Source: Paenibacillus sp. CC-CFT747 (GTDB taxonomy: Bacteria; Bacillota; Bacilli; Paenibacillales; NBRC-103111). From it: a stretch of DNA of 64,000 nucleotides. This document shows positions 26,930-36,704 of the stretch, piece after piece; the stretch's first letter is position 1, and every line of letters starts with the position of its first letter. Made by a program: the position numbers and the translations under genes. Below the pieces are notes generated by a model that made no database searches, had not been told where the DNA came from, and was given only the letters and a program-made list of their open reading frames with translations. The stretch is taken from NCBI GenBank assembly GCA_030323305.1, contig CP106741.1, forward strand, positions 3,030,001-3,094,000, in the 5' to 3' direction.

Positions 26930-27598
26930 ATGAGCATACTTAAGCGGATGAGGGACATGACGGTCGCCACCCTCAACGACAAGCTGGAACGGTCGGAAGA
27001 TCCCGTTCGGCTTATCGACAACTACCTGGCGCGGCAGCGGGAGCAGATCCGGGAATCGGAGAAGCTTCACTCCCAATGCTTCGGTCATGCCCAGTCCTTG
27101 CGCCAGCAGTACTTGACGGCGCTCGAGACGAAGAACAAGCGGGAGCAGCAAGCGCTCGTCGCCTTGAAGGCCGGCGAAGAAGAGGTGGCCCGCCTCGCTC
27201 TCCAGGAGAAGATAACGAACGAAGAAAAGAGCGTCCAGTATGGAGCTCTGTACGAGGAATGCAAGGCTCAGCTGCTGGAGCTCGAAGCGCAGCTAAAGGA
27301 ACTGAAGGCGGAGTATACCGAAGTCGCCGCCAAGCGAAGCTATTACCAGGCGAGGATGGAAACGGTCCGTCTGCAGCAGCGGATGAACGAGAGAATGGCG
27401 GGAGCCGGTGCGGCGGGCACGCCCGGGATGTTTAACCGGCTCGAGGACAAAGTCTCCGCCTGGGAGCTCGAAGCCCGGTCGCTGCGGGACGTCCGCCGGA
27501 TGACGCGGGAGGCCGCCTACGAAGCGGGAAGCGCTCTGCAATCCGCCCTTGAGGTGGAATTGAACAAGCTTCGCCAAAAACTGGAAAAGGAGTCCTGA
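26930..27598 (+). CDS. PspA/IM30-family phage-shock protein (copy 1)
   Basis: A 222-residue, almost entirely alpha-helical coiled-coil protein of the PspA/LiaH/IM30 family, which coats damaged membranes in ESCRT-III-like assemblies. The amphipathic N-terminal helix is SILKRMRDMTVATLNDKLER, followed by SEDPVRLIDNYLARQREQI. The central coiled coil (ALVALKAGEEEVARLALQEK) and the helix around FNRLEDKVSAWELEAR match the family. A GGGGAAGGGGAC site precedes the ATG. It lies 23 bases after the LiaI-like gene. A second, diverged PspA is encoded 1 kb downstream. Confidence 0.92.
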   Translation: MSILKRMRDMTVATLNDKLERSEDPVRLIDNYLARQREQIRESEKLHSQCFGHAQSLRQQYLTALETKNKREQQALVALKAGEEEVARLALQEKITNEEKSVQYGALYEECKAQLLELEAQLKELKAEYTEVAAKRSYYQARMETVRLQQRMNERMAGAGAAGTPGMFNRLEDKVSAWELEARSLRDVRRMTREAAYEAGSALQSALEVELNKLRQKLEKES

Positions 27599-27602
27599 TG
27601 AA

Positions 27603-28004
27603 GTGATGACCAAACTGTACCGGTCCCGAAGAGACAGCAAGCTGTTCGGATTATGCGGCGGTCTTGCCGAGATGATTAACGTCGATGCGACGCTCCTGAG
27701 GCTCGTCTTCGTGGTAACGGCCTTCTTCTCGGCCGGCACCATGATCGCCATCTACATTATCGCGAGCCTCGTGATCCCGAAGGAGCCGGTGTTTAACGAC
27801 CCCTTCTTCCCCTCCTCGCCCCCTGTCCCTTCCTATCCGATGGGCGGGACGACAACCTATACGAAAGCCCAGCCTGTTCAGCAGGCGGCCAAGGACGATC
27901 TGGACGAGATGATGAAATCCATTGAACAGAAAGCCATGAAGAAAGAACTGGAAGAGCTTCGCGCCAAGCTGGCCAAATACGAAAACGAAAAAGGAGAGGT
28001 ATAA
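27603..28004 (+). CDS. PspC-domain protein
   Basis: A 133-residue protein with an N-terminal PspC domain: [20 protein letters not shown], followed by [20 protein letters not shown] and [16 protein letters not shown] Pro-rich spacer and a C-terminal coiled coil ([20 protein letters not shown]) could contact PspA. PspC proteins are envelope-stress membrane partners. GTG 27603 is chosen because AAGGAG at 27587-27592 lies ten bases upstream; ATG 27606 is the alternative. It is five bases from the preceding gene and two from the next. Confidence 0.9.
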   Translation: MMTKLYRSRRDSKLFGLCGGLAEMINVDATLLRLVFVVTAFFSAGTMIAIYIIASLVIPKEPVFNDPFFPSSPPVPSYPMGGTTTYTKAQPVQQAAKDDLDEMMKSIEQKAMKKELEELRAKLAKYENEKGEV

Positions 28005-28005
28005 C

Positions 28006-28728
28006 ATGGGAGTATTTTCGCGGATTAAGGATATGACGAGAGCATCGGTTAACGAAGTGCTGGATAAGGTAGAGGACCCGATCCTCATGCTGAACCAGTA
28101 CCTGCGCGACATGGAGGAGGAAATCGCCCAGGCGGAGGTGACCGTCGCCAAGCAGATCGCCAACGAGCGCAAGCTGCAGCAGCACCTGCAGGAAACGGCC
28201 CGTCTGGCCGGCGACCGGGAAGCCCAGGCGGCTCAAGCCTTGAAGAACGGCCAGGAAGCCGCTGCCCGCCAGGCGCTTGAGGAGAAGCTGTACTACGACC
28301 AGAAGCTGGCCGAGTACACGGATATGCACGCCCAGTCCAAAGGCCAGGCCGAGGACCTGATGAAGCAGCTTCACGAAATGAAGGACGAATTCTACAAAAT
28401 GCGCAACAAGCGCAACGAGCTGGTTTCCCGCGCCCAATTGGCGAAGGCTAAGCAGCAGATGGCCCAGGTTACGTACAACGGTGTTATCGGAGGCGGCCAG
28501 GCGGCCCGCGGCTTCCACCGCATGGAGGAGAAGATCATGCAGATGGAGGTTCAGGCTGAAATCGCCCGCGTTCCTTATACTCCGGGAAGTGCAGGCGGCT
28601 CCTACCAGCCGGTGGATACGGCCAAGCAGCAGAAGGTCGATGAGCAGCTGGAGCTGCTGAAGAGCAAGCTGGGAAGCGCGGCGCCGTCCGCACCGGAGCA
28701 AGGCCGGGAACCCGGATCCGAAGCTTAA
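28006..28728 (+). CDS. PspA/IM30-family protein, LiaH-like (copy 2)
   Basis: A 240-residue PspA-family coiled-coil protein. It starts [20 protein letters not shown], then [20 protein letters not shown], the canonical membrane-binding helix and first coil. The family helix [19 protein letters not shown] is near residue 175. It ends with an Ala/Pro/Glu tail. GAAAAAGGAGAGG precedes ATG 28006, only two bases after pspC. By analogy with LiaH it is the main effector of the downstream LiaFSR system. Confidence 0.92.
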   Translation: MGVFSRIKDMTRASVNEVLDKVEDPILMLNQYLRDMEEEIAQAEVTVAKQIANERKLQQHLQETARLAGDREAQAAQALKNGQEAAARQALEEKLYYDQKLAEYTDMHAQSKGQAEDLMKQLHEMKDEFYKMRNKRNELVSRAQLAKAKQQMAQVTYNGVIGGGQAARGFHRMEEKIMQMEVQAEIARVPYTPGSAGGSYQPVDTAKQQKVDEQLELLKSKLGSAAPSAPEQGREPGSEA

Positions 28729-28790
28729 TCAAAGGAGCTGGGGCAGCAAGGGAAGCCGGCCGGTAACCCGGCCGGGCCCCTAAAATGCCT

Positions 28791-28819
28791 TTGAGCAGGC
28801 CGAAAAATTATGATATAGT
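28791..28819 (+). promoter_or_regulatory. probable sigma-A promoter of liaFSR
   Basis: TTGAGC (28791-28796), a 17-base spacer and TATAGT (28814-28819) lie about 90 bases before liaF. A GC-rich hairpin at 28755-28778, without a T run, lies between pspA and this promoter. The regulatory genes may thus be expressed apart from the lia/psp effectors. Confidence 0.6.
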
Positions 28820-28909
28820 TGGTTAGGATTAAGCCATAGGGCAAGCAACCCGCCTTTATGGCTTTTCCTTTGAGCAAGAACAGCCGACACGCCCGCAGGG
28901 AGGTGCGAG

Positions 28910-29567
28910 ATGGACAACAGCCGAAACAACAGACAGCGGAATACGTATCTCCTCCTGATTGCGGCGGGTCTTTTCCTGCTGATCGAGAAAACGGTCGGCT
29001 TTTTTCCATTATCGGGATCCTGCTCATTCTGCTTGGCATCCAGCGGATCCGGGGGAACTCGGACCGTAAGGGTTACGTCATCTTAGGAATAGGCTTACTG
29101 CTGGTGGCAGGGGAGCATTTTACCGTCATCCTCGCTCTTGTCCTCATAGCGGTCGGTTATTACTACTTGAAAACGAGAGATGTCCAGCCGGAGGGGCCGG
29201 CCTTGGAACGCAAGCATTTCATCCAAAGCGTCAAGCACGATCAGGATCCTTGGGTGCTTAGAAGTATGAGCTACAGCCATGTGGTGGGAGAGACCCGGCT
29301 GGACCTGTCGCTTGCCATCTTCGAGGAGAAGGAAGTGACCCTTGTCCTCCGGGGACTTGTCGGGGATATCGACGTCATCATTCCCGATGATGTGGGCGTG
29401 TGCGTCGAGGGCAGCATCCTCTTCGGCCAGCTGGATGTAGGCGCGGACAAAGGGGCCGGCGTTATGAACCGGCTCGATTGGCATTCCCTAATTACGCCAG
29501 TGCGGAGAACCGGGTGAAACTGATCGTTTCTTTTATCGTAGGAGATATAGACATAAAAGTTTTATAG
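28910..29567 (+). CDS. liaF: LiaF-like regulator of the LiaSR two-component system (frame broken twice)
   Basis: After repair, about 220 residues. An N-terminal membrane part (NTYLLLIAAGLFLLIEKTVG, GILLILLGIQRIRG, VILGIGLLLVAGEHFTVILA) precedes a soluble LiaF C-domain with DPWVLRSMSYSHVVGETRLD and the repeating GDIDVIIPDDVGVCVEGS and SFIVGDIDIKVL. LiaF holds LiaS in check until the envelope is damaged. The frame slips at the T6 run 29000-29005 and the C run 29486-29488; one more T and one more C give a single frame ending at TAG 29565-29567. GGGAGG lies upstream of ATG 28910. Confidence 0.88.
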
Positions 29568-29614
29568 AGGACACGGCCCAGGCCGCCGCGCCATGAAAGG
29601 AAGGAGGAACCGGG

Positions 29615-30675
29615 ATGAACAAACGACTGACCAATATGATCTGGCGCAGCATGTGGGAGTCGTGCCTCCTGGGCCTCCTTCTTTTTGGCGTGGTGATTTA
29701 CCTGCTGAATACCTATGGCATTCTGAAGCCGGTGGAGACCTGGCAGGAAGGCGTCAGAATCGGCCTAATGCTGCTGGTCGTCGTTTCCGGAATAGGCGCC
29801 GCCTACGGCTATTGGAACGGAAGCCGGACGAGCCGCCGGCTGGAGCAGCTGCGGGAAGGCATGCTGTACCTGGAGAAGGGAAGCTTCTCCCGGACGGTTC
29901 CCGAGCTGGGCGAGGATGAAATAGGCCGTCTCGGGGATCAGGTCAACCGGATCGGCAAGAAGTGGGAGGAGCAGGTGACCTCCCTCCAGCGCTTGTCGAA
30001 TAACAACGCGCAGCTGGCCGAGAAAGCCAAATATTCGGCCGTTGTCGAAGAACGTCAAAGGCTGGCGCGGGACCTGCACGATGCCGTCAGCCAGCAGCTG
30101 TTCGCCATCTCCATGACCGCTACCGCCGTCGGCCGGACGCTGGACAAGGACTTCGAGAAGGCGCAGCGGCAAATTTTCCTCATCGAGGAGATGTCGTCGG
30201 TCGCCCAGTCGGAGATGAGGGCGCTTCTGCTTCATCTGCGCCCCGTCCATCTCGAGGGCAAGCGGCTCTCCCAAGGGCTTCGCGAGCTTCTTGTCGAGCT
30301 TCAGGCCAAGGTTCCGATCGAGATCGGCTGGGACATGGACGAGGAAATCCAGCTGCCGAAGGGAATCGAGGACCATCTGTTCCGAATCGTGCAGGAGGCG
30401 CTGTCTAATGCGCTGCGGCATTCCAAAGCCACGAAGATGGAGATCAAGCTGGTCCATCCGCCTGACGCGGTGCGTCTGACGATCCGCGACAATGGAGTAG
30501 GCTTCGTTCTCGATTCCGCCAAGCATGCTTCCTACGGGCTTGTGTCGATGCGAGAGCGGGTCAGCGAGATCGGGGGACGATCAATATCGTCACGGCTCCC
30601 GAAAAGGGAACGAGAATTGAAATCCGGGTACCGCTTCTCGGCGGCCCAAGGGAGGAACGGTACGAGCATGGATGA
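29615..30675 (+). CDS. liaS: LiaS-like sensor histidine kinase
   Basis: About 354 residues: two membrane helices ([20 protein letters not shown] and [20 protein letters not shown]), a HAMP-like stretch, a HisKA_3 dimerisation domain with the phospho-histidine in [17 protein letters not shown], and a GHKL ATPase ([18 protein letters not shown], then TIRDNGVGF). It phosphorylates LiaR on envelope stress. As read, its frame continues into liaR. Adding one G to 30572-30576 gives [20 protein letters not shown] and a TGA at 30673-30675 overlapping the liaR ATG. GGAAGGAGGAACC precedes ATG 29615. Confidence 0.92.
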
Positions 30676-31309
30676 TATCAAGGTACTGCTTGTGGACGAT
30701 CACGAAATGGTCCGAATCGGTCTGGCCGCCGTGCTGGGAACGGAGGAAGGCATCGAGGTGGTAGGAGAGGCGAGCAACGGGGCGGACGGCATCCGGCTCG
30801 CGCAGGAATACAAGCCCGACGTCGTCCTGATGGACCTGGTCATGGAGGGGATGGACGGGATTGAATCCACCCGGCGCCTCCTGCAAATCTGCCCGGAGTG
30901 CAAGGTCATCGTCCTGACTTCCTTCTTGGACGACGAGAAAATGTATCCGGTCATCGAAGCGGGAGCGTTCAGCTACCTGCTCAAGACGTCGCGTGCCACC
31001 GAGATCGCCCAGGCGATCCGGGCGGCCGCCAAGGGCCAGCCCATCATCGAATCCCAGGTCGCTTCGAAGATGATGAACCGCTTCCGCCAGCCCAAGCCGT
31101 CCCAGCTTCCCCATGAGGAGCTGACGGAGAGGGAGATGGAGGTGCTTCGCCTTGTCGCTTCGGGCAAGTCCAACCAGGACGTGGCGGATGAGCTCTACAT
31201 AGGCATCAAGACGGTCAAGTTTCATGTGACCAATATTTTGGCGAAGCTTGGCGTGGAGGACCGGACGCAGGCGGCCATCTACGCGTACCGGCACGGCCTC
31301 GTCGAGTAG
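30668..31309 (+). CDS. liaR: LiaR-like response regulator (NarL/LuxR type)
   Basis: About 213 residues. The receiver domain has acidic residues DD at 10-11, phospho-acceptor D56 ([13 protein letters not shown]), a Thr in VIVLTSF and Lys in YLLKTSRA. The C-terminal LuxR helix-turn-helix is [20 protein letters not shown], then [18 protein letters not shown] 30668 gives the standard start [15 protein letters not shown] with a GGAGGAACGG site 12 bases upstream inside liaS. When phosphorylated it should activate the LiaI/PspA operon upstream. It lies in the same frame as the broken liaS, which creates a false hybrid protein. Confidence 0.93.
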   Translation: MDDIKVLLVDDHEMVRIGLAAVLGTEEGIEVVGEASNGADGIRLAQEYKPDVVLMDLVMEGMDGIESTRRLLQICPECKVIVLTSFLDDEKMYPVIEAGAFSYLLKTSRATEIAQAIRAAAKGQPIIESQVASKMMNRFRQPKPSQLPHEELTEREMEVLRLVASGKSNQDVADELYIGIKTVKFHVTNILAKLGVEDRTQAAIYAYRHGLVE

Positions 31310-31414
31310 GCCTCTCTTTTTTCGCCAAAAAAATTAAGCGGCGACAAAACTTTTTCTTCGTTTTATACTATATTTGATAGATTGTCATTATATAGTAGAA
31401 AGAGAAGAAAGTGC

Positions 31415-32448
31415 ATGCCTAAGAGTAAGAAAAAGAGCAAAAAACCCCGTTTGCGGAGGTACCACCTTTTGATGGTTTGCGCGGTAACCGCGGCCGCCGC
31501 TCTAGGAGCGACGGAGGTTTTGTCGAAGGAGCGCAAAAGCCGCTCCGCCGTTCCGCCGCAGCCGTCGCCGGCCGCGGTGATTGTGAATTTGCCTAAGGCC
31601 GAGGCGGCACCGCCTGATGGGCCGGCCCTGCCGGCCAAAGCCGTCCAGGCGGACGGGGCCGGGCCGAAACCCGCCGTCACGGTACCGCCGGGGACCGCAC
31701 AGAGCCCGGGCAAACCGGCCGACCCCAAGCCTTCGGCCACGCCGGCCGTCACGGGATCCCCGGCACCGAGCCTGGAACCGCTGGCCACGCCGCAGCCGAG
31801 TGCGGCTCCCGCGAAGCCGCAGACGGGGGAGGGACTTATCCTCCCGCCGATCCGGCAAAGAAGGTGGCCCTCACCTTCGATGACGGCCCCGACGGCAAGT
31901 ACACTCCGCAAATACTCGATATCCTGAAAGCCCAGCATATCCAAGCCACGTTCTTTGTCATCGGCAAGCATGCGGAAGCTTATCCGGGCATGATCAAGCG
32001 GATCGCCTCGGAAGGTCATTCTCTGGGGAATCATTCCTGGGACCACGCCCAGCTGACCAAGCTTCCGGATGAAGAGATTCTTAAGGAAATCAGCCGGACC
32101 GACCAGACGCTGAAGAGCATTACGGGCTATGTGCCCTCGCTGTTCCGTGCTCCTTACGGAGCCGTCAACAAGCAGGTGCAGGCGGATGTGACCGCTTCGG
32201 GGCACCGGCTCGCCGGTTGGACCGTGGACACCCGGGACTGGGACGCTACCCCGGTGGAGACCATCCTGGAATACCTTAGGAAAGAAACCGCCCCGGGCGC
32301 CGTCGTTCTGCAGCACAGCGCAGGCGGAAAGAACGGCAATTTGGACAATACGGTGGAAGCCCTGCCGCGGATCATCGATTATTTGAGGCAGAACGGCTAC
32401 ACCTTCGTCACGGTTCCGGAGCTGTACGGGATTAAAGAAGCCAAGTAA
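31415..32448 (+). CDS. membrane-anchored polysaccharide deacetylase (frameshifted)
   Basis: A basic N-terminus and membrane anchor (YHLLMVCAVTAAAALGA) are followed by a ~100-residue Pro/Ala-rich linker and a NodB-homology deacetylase. Metal and catalytic motifs are visible: ALTFDDGPDGKYTP, EGHSLGNHSWDHAQ (HxxxH zinc ligands), LFRAPYGAVN and a late AVVLQHSAG. It probably removes acetyl groups from peptidoglycan or a surface polysaccharide. One base is missing near the G run 31831-31833; repair gives TYPPADPAKKVALTFDDGP. ATG 31415 is the most likely start; the TTG at 31382 is an alternative. Confidence 0.88.
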
Positions 32449-32519
32449 CCGGCCTCCTTGCAGGAGAGAAGACGACCCGCTACAATAGAGGAATCGCGTC
32501 AGGAAGAAGGAGAGCCACC

Positions 32520-32606
32520 GTGGATTCCACCTGGATCGTTGTCATCGCCGTCATTATCATTTGCGGCGTCTTTATGTGGGGGATGAGCCAGAAATACCGA
32601 AAATAG
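32520..32606 (+). CDS. 28-residue single-helix membrane peptide
   Basis: A short frame MDSTWIVVIAVIIICGVFMW, then GMSQKYRK: one membrane helix with a basic C-terminal end. GTG 32520 has AGAAGGAGAGCCACC upstream, a TACAAT box lies about 40 bases before it (32481-32486), and a terminator follows. The match of promoter, ribosome site, topology and terminator argues for a real gene. It resembles the tiny membrane proteins of unknown role found in many bacilli. Confidence 0.7.
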   Translation: MDSTWIVVIAVIIICGVFMWGMSQKYRK

Positions 32607-32621
32607 AAGGTTCAAGGGATC

Positions 32622-32643
32622 AGACGGCCGCGGCCGTCTTTTT
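32622..32643 (+). terminator. Rho-independent terminator
   Basis: The perfect stem AGACGGCCG/CGGCCGTCT is followed by T residues, after the 28-residue peptide gene. Confidence 0.85.
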
Positions 32644-32701
32644 CTGCCGGTATAGTTGGGTAAGAAGAAACAGGCAAGACTAATGAAAAGGAGGGAAGGG
32701 C

Positions 32702-33760
32702 ATGACGTTCGGGGCAAGGGTGCTCAAAACCGGCATAGCCGTCACGCTGGCGTTGTACATTAGCGACCTGCTCGCCTTCAAGCCCCCGGTGATCGCGGCG
32801 GTGGCGGCCATCTTCGCCATGCAGCCTTCCATTTACCGGTCCTGGAGGTATTTCCTCGAGCAGCTTCAAACCAACACATTGGGAGCCGCACTCGCCATGG
32901 GCGCGGGGACCATCTTCTCCAATAAGCCGATCGCCGTCGGGCTCGTCTGCATTCTGGTCATCATGATCTGCCTCAAGATGGGCATGGAGGAGACCGTCGG
33001 GCTGACTCTCGTCACCGTCATTGCGGTCATGGAAGCCTCGGGACAATGGGAATTTGCCTTGAACCGGTTCCTGTTAAGCTTAATCGGGATCGCCTCGGCC
33101 TGCCTGATCAATATCGTGTTCTTTCCGCCGAGGCCGAAAGAGCAGTTCATCGTTCAGATTCACACGGTATTCGACAAGCTTTCGCTGCTGCTTCGCACCG
33201 TCATCTCAGACGAAATCAAGGAAAAGGTTTTTCGTGAGGAAAAACGGGGACTGGAGGACTCCCTTCACTCCCTGTCGGAGAAATACAAGCTGTTCGAGGA
33301 AGAGATCAAGCGGCTGAGAAAAGGAAAGTTCGGCCAGGTGCGTCTTCTTGTGGTGTATAAGCAGATGCTGCATGGCCTCCGGACGGGACTGACCGTCCTT
33401 GACGTGGTGGAGCAGCACTATTTTCAGGCGGCGCGTTCGGCGGAGACGGATAAGCGGTATGACGCCCACCTGGAGAGGCTGATCAAGCTGCATGAGCATA
33501 TCATGCTGAAATTCGACGGCAAAATCAAAGCCGACAGCGCCTCCCATCTGAATGAGCGGGAGAACGAGGCGTTCATTCAGGAGACGGCCTGCCGCATGGA
33601 CGGCGGGAAGGACGGCCCCGTAAGGCTGACCATCGTAGCATCCGCCATGTACGATTACGGGCATCAGCTGTTTCGTCTGGATAGGCTGGTGGAGCACTAC
33701 CTGAAGGGGACGGAAGACAAAGAGAGCGAATCCCTCCTCCCTGCCTGGCTGCGGAGATAA
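32702..33760 (+). CDS. aromatic acid exporter / FUSC-family membrane protein
   Basis: A 352-residue protein with an N-terminal membrane half (GIAVTLALYISDLLAFKPPV, GAALAMGAGTIFSNK, GLVCILVIMICLK, LTLVTVIAVMEASG, FLLSLIGIASACLINIVFF) and a C-terminal cytoplasmic helical half (EEIKRLRKGKFGQVRLLVVY). This layout fits the ArAE/FUSC family (YgaE- and YqjA-like in bacilli), thought to export aromatic acids. AAAGGAGGGAAGGGC precedes ATG 32702 and the frame is intact. The substrate is inferred from family only. Confidence 0.86.
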   Translation: MTFGARVLKTGIAVTLALYISDLLAFKPPVIAAVAAIFAMQPSIYRSWRYFLEQLQTNTLGAALAMGAGTIFSNKPIAVGLVCILVIMICLKMGMEETVGLTLVTVIAVMEASGQWEFALNRFLLSLIGIASACLINIVFFPPRPKEQFIVQIHTVFDKLSLLLRTVISDEIKEKVFREEKRGLEDSLHSLSEKYKLFEEEIKRLRKGKFGQVRLLVVYKQMLHGLRTGLTVLDVVEQHYFQAARSAETDKRYDAHLERLIKLHEHIMLKFDGKIKADSASHLNERENEAFIQETACRMDGGKDGPVRLTIVASAMYDYGHQLFRLDRLVEHYLKGTEDKESESLLPAWLRR

Positions 33761-33816
33761 GAGAGGGGCCGGTAAGGAGAGCCCGGGCTTTCGGGTATAC
33801 TAGTACCACAACACTA

Positions 33817-33830
33817 CGGATAAGGCACCA
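33817..33830 (+). repeat. half copy of the TAGTGCCTTATCCG element (inverted)
   Basis: CGGATAAGGCACCA in the leader of the DedA gene matches, with one mismatch, the right arm of the element at 38978-39072. Confidence 0.45.
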
Positions 33831-33867
33831 GGAGAGATAGTCAGCCTTATAGGAGGTAGGGTCTCTT

Positions 33868-34463
33868 ATGGAACAGCGGATCCTGGGTTACCTGGCCCGT
33901 CTCGGGTATCCCGGAATATTTGCCTCTATGATGCTCGGGCTTATCGGCCTCCCCATTCCCGACGAAGTGCTGATGGCCTTTACCGGCTACCTCGTCTACC
34001 GGGGAGACTTGATTTATCTGCCCGCACTCCTCTCGGCATCGGCCGGAGCCATAAGCGGCGTTTCGTTCAGCTATTGGATCGGCCGGCGCTTCGGGACTCC
34101 CTGCTGGAGAAGTATGGCGCCCGGATCGGGCTGACGGAGGAGAAGCTACGGCGTACCGAGAAGTGGTTCACCCGGTTCGGCCGGTATGCCGTGACGCTTT
34201 CCTACTTCATCCCGGGCGTTAGGCACTTAAGCGCCTACTCGGCCGGGATCAGCGGCTGGCCCTACCGGACCTTTCTCGCGTATGCAGCTCCGGGTGGGCT
34301 TGTCTGGGCCTTCGTCTTCGTCACCCTGGGGCGAATGGCCGGCAGATCCTGGCTCACTTTCTCCCACACCATGCATCATTATCTGCTCTATATCGGATAC
34401 GGGGCAGCCGCCGCGGCGCTGGTGGGATGGCGGCTCTATAAGCGCCGGAGGGAAGAAGCCTAG
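33868..34463 (+). CDS. DedA-family membrane protein (frameshifted)
   Basis: After repair, about 199 residues with four to five hydrophobic helices. DedA/VTT features are ASMMLGLIGLPIPDEVLMAF, SYWIGRRFG, and the R-rich FTRFGRYAVTLSYFIPGVRH followed by LSAYSAGISGW. DedA proteins act as lipid flippases or scramblases (undecaprenyl phosphate or phosphatidylethanolamine) and support membrane homeostasis. One G is missing at 34093-34095; the repaired junction reads RFGDSLLEKYGARIGL. GGAGG upstream of ATG 33868 supports the start. Confidence 0.9.
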
Positions 34464-34502
34464 CGCTTTATCCGGAAGCCGCCCTCTAAACCAAACCCAA
34501 AA

Positions 34503-34537
34503 AACCAAGGTAACGGAAACCCGTTCCTTGGCTTTTT
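34503..34537 (+). terminator. Rho-independent terminator of dedA
   Basis: The stem CCAAGGTAACGG/CCGTT-CCTTGG (one bulge) with a short A-rich loop is followed by five T residues. Confidence 0.8.
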
Positions 34538-34574
34538 GGCTTGGTTTTTAGGTCGGCTGGCAGGGGCAGGGGCT

Positions 34575-34908
34575 TTACAAGAGGACCAGGAACAGCAGGG
34601 CCAAGGCCGTCAGGTCAAGAACAAGCCTTCCGCCAAAGGCGTTGGGAGGCGGGGGTAGAAGCCGTCCAGTCCGGGAGGAGGGGAAAGCCCTCCGGTCCCA
34701 AAGCGGCGGATTTCGCCTTGGCCTTGCCTTTGCCTTTGCTCCTGGTTGAGGCTGAAATTGTTTTCGCGTCCTCGTTTAAGTAAAGCTTGCCCCCGTGAAC
34801 CCGGCTCAGAATGCCGATATGCTGCGTACCGTCCTGCATAACAGCACAGACAAGTCGGCCGTAGTGCGGCTTGCACGATTCCACGGTAACCGGATGAATC
34901 GGATACAT
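34575..34908 (-). CDS. small Lys-rich protein with hydrophobic C-terminus (frame broken twice)
   Basis: About 110 residues: MYPIHPVTVESCKPHYGRLV, then CAVMQDGTQHIGILSRVHGG, a beta-rich Sm-like start. A Lys/Ala-rich stretch, a Pro-rich turn (PPPGLDGFYP) and a C-terminal hydrophobic segment LVLDLTALALLFLVLL follow. The pattern matches a family I recall from Paenibacillus genomes, of unknown role. GGAGGTGTTACA precedes ATG 34908. Two single-base losses in C runs on the coding strand (near 34681-34684 and 34654-34658, plus coordinates) split the last third over three frames. Confidence 0.7.
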
Positions 34909-35087
34909 TGTAACACCTCCACGAATCAGGTTTCCCTCCATCCTATTCCGCCGGCTGGGCCGCGGCTTAGACGAATGCCCGGGGGAAGCGCCCAATTGTA
35001 AGAGGCCTCCTCATCCGCCGGCATGGGCCGGTCCGGACAGGGCTTAGATGGAGGGACGGGAGGGGGTAAGCAGGGGGCCGAAGGCGG

Positions 35088-36091
<1,004 letters not shown>

Positions 36092-36189
36092 TCATTCCTC
36101 CGTTTGTTTGGTATAGGTTCTTAAGATCGCAGCGCCACCACCAGCCGTCATCCACGGCCATCACCCCCTTTCCAAAAGCCAAAAAATAA

Positions 36190-36510
36190 AAATAACCCCG
36201 TCCCTTATTAAGGACGAGGTTATCGCGGTGCCACCTTACTTAGTCCGCTTGACGGACTCCCTCTGATGGATGGAAGGAACGTTCGGCGCTCTTCCATCCG
36301 GCGCTCTGGGCGCCTGTCTCGGGTAACGGGGAGACGTCCCGCCGCAGCCTACCGGAAGGATGGCCGTCCCTTGCCCATACGGGTAGAGGACGCCCTTCGT
36401 TCGGTCCGGAACTCCGAAGCCCATTCGGCAGCCTGCCGCACTGATTCTCACCCGCCATCAGCTCTCTGAAGCGGCTTGGGGCTGCTTACTCTTCTTCTTC
36501 ATCGTCTGGT
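36190..36510 (-). promoter_or_regulatory. T-box riboswitch leader of trpS
   Basis: On the minus strand, upstream of trpS, the leader contains the stem-I signature AGAGAGCTGATGG followed by GGTGAGAATCAGT (around 36446-36478). It also has the T-box sequence AAGGTGGCACCGCGATA (36221-36237) that pairs with uncharged tRNA. The terminator stem AACCTCGTCCTT/AAGGGACGGGGTT with a T run lies at 36190-36222. A TGG triplet near 36418-36420 is a candidate tryptophan specifier but I could not fix it by structure. Uncharged tRNA-Trp should favour the antiterminator and switch trpS on. Confidence 0.93.
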
Positions 36511-36704
36511 TAGATTGAGAATCAGTGTACGCCGATTAAGACGATTTGTCACTAGAAAGTTTTCCGGCGATTGCATTTCTTTTCCTTTTTGCCGCACAAT
36601 AGAGAGAAAGGAAAGGTGGAAGAATGGCCATTTTCCGGCTTCCTATGCTACACTAGGGGAACAGACCCCAAGCCCATCCCAGCTTCCAAATACATACAGA
36701 AAGA

